Origin: Bacillota bacterium
GTDB taxonomy: Bacteria; Bacillota; Bacilli; Alicyclobacillales; SLC66
Length of the DNA: 19,593 nucleotides
Assembly: GCA_021820825.1 (NCBI GenBank)
Contig: JAKADD010000006.1
Span: 1-19,593 of the forward strand
Reading direction: 5' to 3'
In this document: positions 15,785 to 19,593 of the stretch, piece by piece
Position numbering within the stretch: position 1 is the first letter of the stretch
How the letters are laid out: each line of letters starts with the position of its first letter
Made by a program: the position numbers and the translations under genes
Notes under the pieces: generated by a model
The model's database searches: none
What the model saw: only the letters and a program-made list of their open reading frames with translations
Told to the model about the DNA's origin: nothing

Positions 15785-15830
15785 GGGTAGTGTAACCAAC
15801 CACGGTGTGCTCCCATTGAGCTACGGTCCC
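15785..15830 (-). pseudogene. Degenerate tRNA 5' half
   Basis: The minus strand from 15830 reads GGGACCG-TA-GCTC-AATGGGA-GCAC, the layout of an acceptor 5' strand plus D-arm. The matching anticodon arm, T-arm and acceptor 3' strand are missing. It lies between the tRNA promoter and tRNA-Ala, so it looks like the eroded first tRNA of the unit. Confidence 0.5.
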
Positions 15831-15853
15831 GGAATGCATTTCAGACAACGAGC

Positions 15854-15882
15854 AGTATACTACGTTCCACCTTCAAACACAA
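15854..15882 (-). promoter_or_regulatory. Sigma-A promoter of the tRNA-Ala/Asp unit
   Basis: TTGTGT-N17-TATACT on the minus strand. The predicted start site falls about 17 nt before the degenerate tRNA half. Confidence 0.65.
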
Positions 15883-15914
15883 CCCTCAGGCAAATATGTT
15901 TGAGAATTCACAGT

Positions 15915-16667
15915 TTACCCCTCCATCTTGAAGAGAACGGTCGCGATCAGAGTGAAGACCACGGCAAGCCCGCCAAGCACCGCATAATCCACACTGAGTG
16001 AAAATTGATGGAATCGGATCAGCGCCCATTTCAGGGCATCGACTCCATACGCGAGCGGATCGATATGCGCGATTGCGCTCATCCATGTCGGCAAGCCCTG
16101 TAGAGGATAGATCGCCCCGCTCAAGAAATACATGGGCATCAACAAGAAGTTCATGACCAGCTGAAACCCCTGCATGGATGTCATGCGCGTCGCGACGGCA
16201 ATTCCGAGCCCCGATAACGATAATGACAGCAGGAACATGGTTCCCATGGCTTCCATCACGCCGGCGAAGGAAAGCTGTACGCCCACAAAAGGGGAAAATA
16301 CAAGCACGAGTGTTCCCTGGATCATCGCCACGGTTGCTCCGCTCAATATTTTGCCAAACACGAGCGCCGATCGTGGCACTGGCGCCACCAGCATCTCCTT
16401 GAGAAATCCAAAGTCGCGGTCCCAGATGATGGACACTGAGGAGAAGATCGACGCGAAGAGCACGGTCATGCCCATCACGCCAGGCAGCATGAAGGCTGTA
16501 TAGGAACCGCTGAAAGAACCGTGCAGATGCACGAATCCGGAGAGACCCTTACCCATTACAAATAACCATACAGCGGGCTGAACGAGCGAAGTGATGATGC
16601 GGGCCTTTTCACGCCAGAACTTGATCAGTTCTCGCAACCAGACAACGTATATGGCGCGCAGACTCAT
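15915..16667 (-). CDS. ABC-2 type transporter permease
   Basis: 250-residue integral membrane protein with six predicted segments, of the ABC-2/DrrB-NodJ family that forms the channel of ATP-driven exporters. A typical ABC-2 motif is visible: LKEMLVAPVPRSALVFGKILSGA (about residues 90-110). The ATG overlaps the stop of the ATPase gene by 4 bp (ATGA), so translation is coupled. It should pair with the ATPase to export drugs, lipids or peptides; substrate is unknown. No clear terminator follows before the tRNA promoter. Confidence 0.9.
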   Translation of the reverse strand: MSLRAIYVVWLRELIKFWREKARIITSLVQPAVWLFVMGKGLSGFVHLHGSFSGSYTAFMLPGVMGMTVLFASIFSSVSIIWDRDFGFLKEMLVAPVPRSALVFGKILSGATVAMIQGTLVLVFSPFVGVQLSFAGVMEAMGTMFLLSLSLSGLGIAVATRMTSMQGFQLVMNFLLMPMYFLSGAIYPLQGLPTWMSAIAHIDPLAYGVDALKWALIRFHQFSLSVDYAVLGGLAVVFTLIATVLFKMEG

Positions 16668-17650
16668 CGCTTATTCCCCCTTTGCCGAAGCGCCTCGCGC
16701 AGTTGGTCGCGCGCGCCCAGATCCTCTTCGCGAATCGTTCGCCCCGTGAGCAGCATGAACACATCGTCAAGTGTCGGTTTGCGCAGGTTGAGCGACGTTA
16801 CGTGAAACAGATTGCGGGCGAGCAACTGGGGCAGAAACGTCTCTCCATTCTCCGCGTCAAACTGCACGCCCCCCTGCACGGAGCGCGCCGTGATTGAAAA
16901 ATTTGCGGAGAGCGCTGCAATCGCTTGCGCATCGTCTTCCGTTTGCAGTGTGATGACGTCATTGCCAACGGATCTCTTCAGATTGTCAGGTGTGTCCAGC
17001 GCGATGATCTCCCCCTGATCCATGATGGCAATGCGGTCACAATGCTCCGCTTCGTCCATATAGTGCGTGGTCATGAAGATCGTCAGGCCGTTTTCATCGC
17101 GCAGGGACTTGACGTAATCCCAGATCCGCGCACGCGTTTGCGGATCCAGACCGACCGTCGGTTCATCCAGAAACAGGACTTTGGGCCGATGCATCAGTCC
17201 GCGCGCAATCTCCAGACGTCGTTTCATACCGCCGGAGAACGTCTTGACGAGGTCTTTACGTCGTTCCTGCAGTTCCATCATGGCGAGCACAGCGTCAGCG
17301 CGCTCGCGGATCTCTGTGCGCGACAGACCGTACAGCATACCGTGCAGGTAGAGGTTTTCCCAGGCTGAGAGCCCAATGTCGAGTGTGGGATCCTGAAACA
17401 CAATACCCAGCGCCGAACGCACCGCGTCCGTCTCCTCCGCGACATCGTGTCCCGCGACTCGGGCAAGGCCGTCCGTCAGATGCACGATAGTGGTCAACAT
17501 CTTGATCGTGGTGGACTTGCCTGCGCCGTTGGGGCCGAGAAACCCGAAGATCTCCCCCTCCCGAACCTCCAGATCGATCCCCTTGACAGCGGTGAAATCG
17601 CCATAGCGCTTCACCAACCCGCGCGCCTCAATCATGACTCGACTTCTCAT
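16664..17650 (-). CDS. ABC transporter ATP-binding protein (DrrA-like)
   Basis: 328-residue nucleotide-binding subunit. Walker A GPNGAGKST (about 39-47), Q-loop VFQDPT, signature FSGGMKRR, Walker B VLFLDEPTVGLD and H-loop TTHYMDEAE are intact, so it should hydrolyse ATP. The C-terminal region of about 100 residues is the DUF4162-like extension of daunorubicin-resistance-type ATPases. It overlaps the marR stop by 4 bp (ATGA at 17647-17650) and the permease start by 4 bp, so all three genes form one operon. An efflux role under MarR control is inferred. Confidence 0.93.
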   Translation of the reverse strand: MRSRVMIEARGLVKRYGDFTAVKGIDLEVREGEIFGFLGPNGAGKSTTIKMLTTIVHLTDGLARVAGHDVAEETDAVRSALGIVFQDPTLDIGLSAWENLYLHGMLYGLSRTEIRERADAVLAMMELQERRKDLVKTFSGGMKRRLEIARGLMHRPKVLFLDEPTVGLDPQTRARIWDYVKSLRDENGLTIFMTTHYMDEAEHCDRIAIMDQGEIIALDTPDNLKRSVGNDVITLQTEDDAQAIAALSANFSITARSVQGGVQFDAENGETFLPQLLARNLFHVTSLNLRKPTLDDVFMLLTGRTIREEDLGARDQLREALRQRGNKR

Positions 17651-18159
17651 TCCGTTTCACCTGCTTCTCTTTCGTCGGTCGCGTTTTCCAGTGGAGTCGT
17701 ACTCGTCGAATCTTCCTGCAACACGCGCAACAAAGCGCTGAGGCCCTCTCTCAGAACAGCCTGTTCATGATCTGTCAGACGTCCGATCAGTTCCGCGTTG
17801 GCCGCCTCCAATGACGGTGACAGCGTGTCGCGCACAGCATGCCACGCGTCGGTGACAGACAGCGAAACAGAGCGTTTGTCCTGATCGCATGGGTTCTTTG
17901 CTATCAGTCCGAGTCGATCGTAACGCTGCAGCATGCTGGACACCGTGCTATGCGCAAGACCTAGATGTTCACTGAGTTGCCTGATCGTGATGCCCGGACG
18001 ATGTCCGACGATACGCAAAACGATATAGTCAAACACGCGCAAGTCCTGATACGGTGAATGGCTGGTCATTTCGTCATGCGCCGCTCGGTGCATCCGTCGA
18101 TTGATGGCTATTGCAGCAGCGACCAGCATGGAGGCAGACGAAACAGTCTCGTCCATCAT
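17647..18159 (-). CDS. MarR-family transcriptional regulator
   Basis: 170-residue winged-helix repressor. The recognition helix region ITIRQLSEHLGLAHSTVSSMLQRYDRLGLI (about 77-106) and the wing DQDKRSVSLSVTDAW (about 111-125) are typical of MarR proteins, which usually repress efflux genes and are released by small ligands. It heads the ABC operon. The ATG at 18157-18159 has AAGGGG with 5-6 nt spacing. ATAACG repeats and a 12-bp palindrome at the promoter probably bind it, giving autoregulation. Confidence 0.93.
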   Translation of the reverse strand: MMDETVSSASMLVAAAIAINRRMHRAAHDEMTSHSPYQDLRVFDYIVLRIVGHRPGITIRQLSEHLGLAHSTVSSMLQRYDRLGLIAKNPCDQDKRSVSLSVTDAWHAVRDTLSPSLEAANAELIGRLTDHEQAVLREGLSALLRVLQEDSTSTTPLENATDEREAGETE

Positions 18160-18192
18160 TCCCGCCCCTTTTCTCGTGAATGTTGAAATTGC

Positions 18193-18220
18193 AACGAATT
18201 CGTTATAACGTTATCGTTAT
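18193..18220. promoter_or_regulatory. Candidate MarR operators
   Basis: AACGAATTCGTT (18193-18204) and ATAACGTTAT (18205-18214) are perfect palindromes placed side by side. Three ATAACG copies occur on the minus strand between 18201 and 18220. They overlap or follow the -10 box, so bound repressor would block initiation. Confidence 0.55.
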
Positions 18221-18247
18221 ATTAATCTTTGTTTCATGAGTTGTCAA
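18219..18247 (-). promoter_or_regulatory. Sigma-A promoter of the marR operon
   Basis: TTGACA-N17-TAATAT on the minus strand, about 60 nt upstream of marR. The -10 box touches the ATAACG repeats. Confidence 0.8.
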
Positions 18248-18374
18248 GGGCGTTCTGTCTGCTTTGTCGTTCGTCTGCTTTTCATCCATTCCTGCCAAGC
18301 CACATACCAAAGCGCCAATTGGGCACCCTAGTTGGTGACCGCCTCGGCGGCCACATAGTCTGGAGGTGTGTTTA

Positions 18375-18842
18375 TTGTTTCGAAACAGCCTTTCAAAGCG
18401 GCTGCTCCACACGCTTAAACTCGGGGCAATCGTTACGGCGTTTGGATTTCTGGCGTGGCCAATTCCGACACTGGCGCATGAACATCCTGGCGCCTCGGCT
18501 GGCGCCAGGGTTGCGCCCGTACATATCGTGAGCAGCGTTCAGATTACTCAGGACACAGTTGTCAAGGCAACCAGGGCAGGCCGCGACGCCTATGCGCAGA
18601 TACTCGCCCCCTATGCGAAGATAACGCCAGCCGCAGCAGAAAAGGCGGCGCTGTTCCGGTTTCCCGGAGCAAAGTGCAAAGAAGTCAACCTGCACTCCCT
18701 GCACAAGAACCTCGTATACCTGGTGTTGCTCGAAAAAGCAGAAACACGTTACCTCGCCGTCATCGACGCTGGCAATGGCGCCACTCTCGCCACCCGCGAA
18801 ATGGTCGTGCATCGACACGTTATGCGACGCGACGTATGGTAG
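18375..18842 (+). CDS. Secreted PepSY-like domain protein
   Basis: 155-residue protein with an N-terminal signal peptide (hydrophobic core about residues 12-30 before PTLAHEHPG), so it is exported or anchored outside the membrane. The C-terminal part resembles a PepSY domain: ITPAAAEKAAL helix, KEVNLHSL strand, then YLVLLEKAETRYLAVIDAGNGATL. PepSY domains inhibit or chaperone secreted proteases, but this single copy gives no partner. The TTG at 18375-18377 has GGAGG 8 nt upstream; the GTG at 18366 overlaps that site and is less likely. It stands divergent to marR and convergent with speD, a monocistronic gene. Confidence 0.75.
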   Translation: MFRNSLSKRLLHTLKLGAIVTAFGFLAWPIPTLAHEHPGASAGARVAPVHIVSSVQITQDTVVKATRAGRDAYAQILAPYAKITPAAAEKAALFRFPGAKCKEVNLHSLHKNLVYLVLLEKAETRYLAVIDAGNGATLATREMVVHRHVMRRDVW

Positions 18843-18857
18843 GCGGGGCAGTCCGCA

Positions 18858-18909
18858 CGACAATACAAATGGGCAGGCTGGATTTCCAGCCTGCCCATTT
18901 GTATTGTCG
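18858..18909. terminator. Perfect 24-bp hairpin between convergent genes
   Basis: Arms 18858-18881 and 18886-18909 pair without a mismatch around the loop ATTT. The core GGGCAGGCTGG/CCAGCCTGCCC is followed by ATTTGTATTG, which is moderately T-rich in both directions. A bidirectional terminator for the PepSY gene and speD is likely. Confidence 0.8.
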
Positions 18910-18955
18910 CTGTCGTGTCAAACTGCGTTTGCCTGTCGGAAAAGCGCTGTCTCCG

Positions 18956-19342
18956 TTAACTCATTACTTCGATCTTTTGCTGCCCAACCAGGATCGGCCC
19001 CACTCCGCGAGGCAGTTCCACCGTCTCCCGCGTTGCCGCGCCAAGCGCCCTCGTGATATAATCGCAGGCGACATTCGGATCAATCCGATCGCCGCACGTG
19101 TAAACGTCGATACTCGCATAGCCATGCTCTGGAAAACTGTGAATTGTCAAATGGGACTCTGAGATAATCACAACTCCGCTTACTCCCTGCGGGGCAAACT
19201 TGTGAAATGCGACCTCTCTGACCTCGGCGCCGGATTCCAGCGCCGCGCTGACCATAACCCGTTCAATACCATGGAGATCATTCAACATATCCGCTTTGCA
19301 ACCCCATAATTCTGCAATCACATGACGTCCTGCTGTATCCAT
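18956..19342 (-). CDS. speD: S-adenosylmethionine decarboxylase proenzyme
   Basis: 128-residue prokaryotic class 1B SAM decarboxylase (Bacillus/Thermotoga type). It cleaves itself between E62 and S63 of the [12 protein letters not shown] motif to make the pyruvoyl cofactor at Ser63; H68 and C83 are the conserved processing and catalytic residues. The product, decarboxylated SAM, supplies aminopropyl groups for spermidine. The ATG at 19340-19342 has AAAAGGGGG 10 nt upstream. A sigma-A promoter and a structured leader precede it, and the 24-bp hairpin follows. No spermidine synthase is visible in the window. Confidence 0.95.
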   Translation of the reverse strand: MDTAGRHVIAELWGCKADMLNDLHGIERVMVSAALESGAEVREVAFHKFAPQGVSGVVIISESHLTIHSFPEHGYASIDVYTCGDRIDPNVACDYITRALGAATRETVELPRGVGPILVGQQKIEVMS

Positions 19343-19508
19343 GACAAAACTTCCCCCTTTTCAATCAAAATCCCATGCCCTCCCAAGCATGGCGGGACCT
19401 GCGCCATCCACCACGGGGGAAAGTTAGTCCTGTGAGGTCCTAACCCTTTAAGTGGATGCTGGTTCCTATAGGTACAGAATCATCTAATGCAAGAGGTACA
19501 AGAGTACG
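19343..19508 (-). ncRNA. Structured speD leader, candidate riboswitch
   Basis: Transcribed 5' to 3' from about 19508. Stem P1 pairs CAUCCAC (19458-19452) with GUGGAUG (19411-19405). Hairpin C is GUUAG/CUAAC (19444-19423) with a 12-nt loop containing GACCU. Next is CUUUCCCCC (19423-19415), complementary to the speD GGGGGAA site. Hairpin B is AUGGCG/CGCCAU (19407-19389) with loop CAGGUCC, whose AGGUC can kiss GACCU of C. Hairpin A is CCAUGC/GCAUGG (19392-19373). P1 and B overlap by 3 nt and B and A by 4 nt, so they are exclusive. The fold suggests switching of ribosome access. It resembles no SAM, guanidine or other riboswitch I know. Function inferred. Confidence 0.55.
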
Positions 19509-19514
19509 AGTGTT

Positions 19515-19543
19515 AGTATAAGACCATACAACATGATTTGCAA
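19515..19543 (-). promoter_or_regulatory. Sigma-A promoter of speD
   Basis: TTGCAA-N17-TATACT on the minus strand. The predicted start site near 19508 leaves a leader of about 165 nt before the speD ATG. Confidence 0.7.
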
Positions 19544-19593
19544 CCATCAATTCAGCTCAAAACCACCAATACTGCGAACGACGCCAGCCAGTC

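Noticed and set aside
15463..15816. N-terminal extension of the MBL hydrolase ORF
   Set aside because: It is read through tRNA-Asp, tRNA-Ala and an intrinsic terminator; the GTG at 15460-15462 has a proper ribosome-binding site.
19343..19508. Assignment of the speD leader to a known SAM riboswitch
   Set aside because: None of the conserved core sequences of SAM-I, SAM-II or SAM-III that I know are visible.

Overview
The window looks like chromosomal DNA of an acid- or soil-associated Firmicute, possibly near Alicyclobacillus. This is inferred from strong GGAGG/GGGGG ribosome-binding sites, sigma-A promoters of TTGACA-N17-TATAAT type, a RocR-like sigma-54 activator, an IS200/IS605-type solo tnpB, and frequent TTG/GTG starts. 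No species name can be proven from the sequence.

Positions 1-10763 hold a polyamine and GABA catabolic island. After the last 36 codons of an S9-type peptidase come, all on the minus strand and listed in transcription order: gabT (GABA aminotransferase), a 62-codon remnant of an aldehyde dehydrogenase, a full aminoaldehyde dehydrogenase, a YgjG/PatA-type putrescine aminotransferase, an APC-family amino acid/polyamine permease, and a PAS-containing sigma-54-dependent activator. A class III aminotransferase is transcribed divergently from gabT. The inferred route is putrescine uptake, putrescine to 4-aminobutanal (PatA), 4-aminobutanal to GABA (aldehyde dehydrogenase), then GABA to succinate semialdehyde (GabT). 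The remnant may be a lost succinate-semialdehyde dehydrogenase. I find -24/-12 sigma-54 promoter matches before gabT, before patA and before the divergent aminotransferase. Inverted repeats carrying TGCAT/ATGCA half-sites lie upstream of two of these promoters and are candidate activator sites.

Positions 10760-12950 hold a small putative membrane peptide, a lipoprotein, a tRNA-Leu gene with a consensus promoter and terminator, a decayed ORF region, and a heptad-repeat coiled-coil protein encoded by seven 21-bp tandem repeats. The best ribosome-binding site of that coiled-coil gene faces an ATA codon.

Positions 12941-14270 are a solo IS605-type tnpB element with all TnpB catalytic residues present. 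It ends just upstream of the coiled-coil gene. Positions 14329-15882 hold tRNA-Gly, tRNA-Phe, a metallo-beta-lactamase-fold hydrolase, tRNA-Asp, tRNA-Ala, and a degenerate tRNA 5' half next to the tRNA promoter.

Positions 15915-18247 are a MarR regulator, ABC ATPase and ABC-2 permease operon with 4-bp overlaps. Its sigma-A promoter carries ATAACG repeats that look like an operator. Positions 18375-19593 hold a secreted PepSY-like protein, a convergent perfect 24-bp hairpin, and speD (SAM decarboxylase, spermidine synthesis).

The most interesting item is the roughly 165-nt leader of speD. It has mutually exclusive hairpins, a possible loop-loop kissing contact and an anti-Shine-Dalgarno tract. 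It matches no riboswitch class I recognise and is a candidate new RNA regulator of polyamine synthesis.
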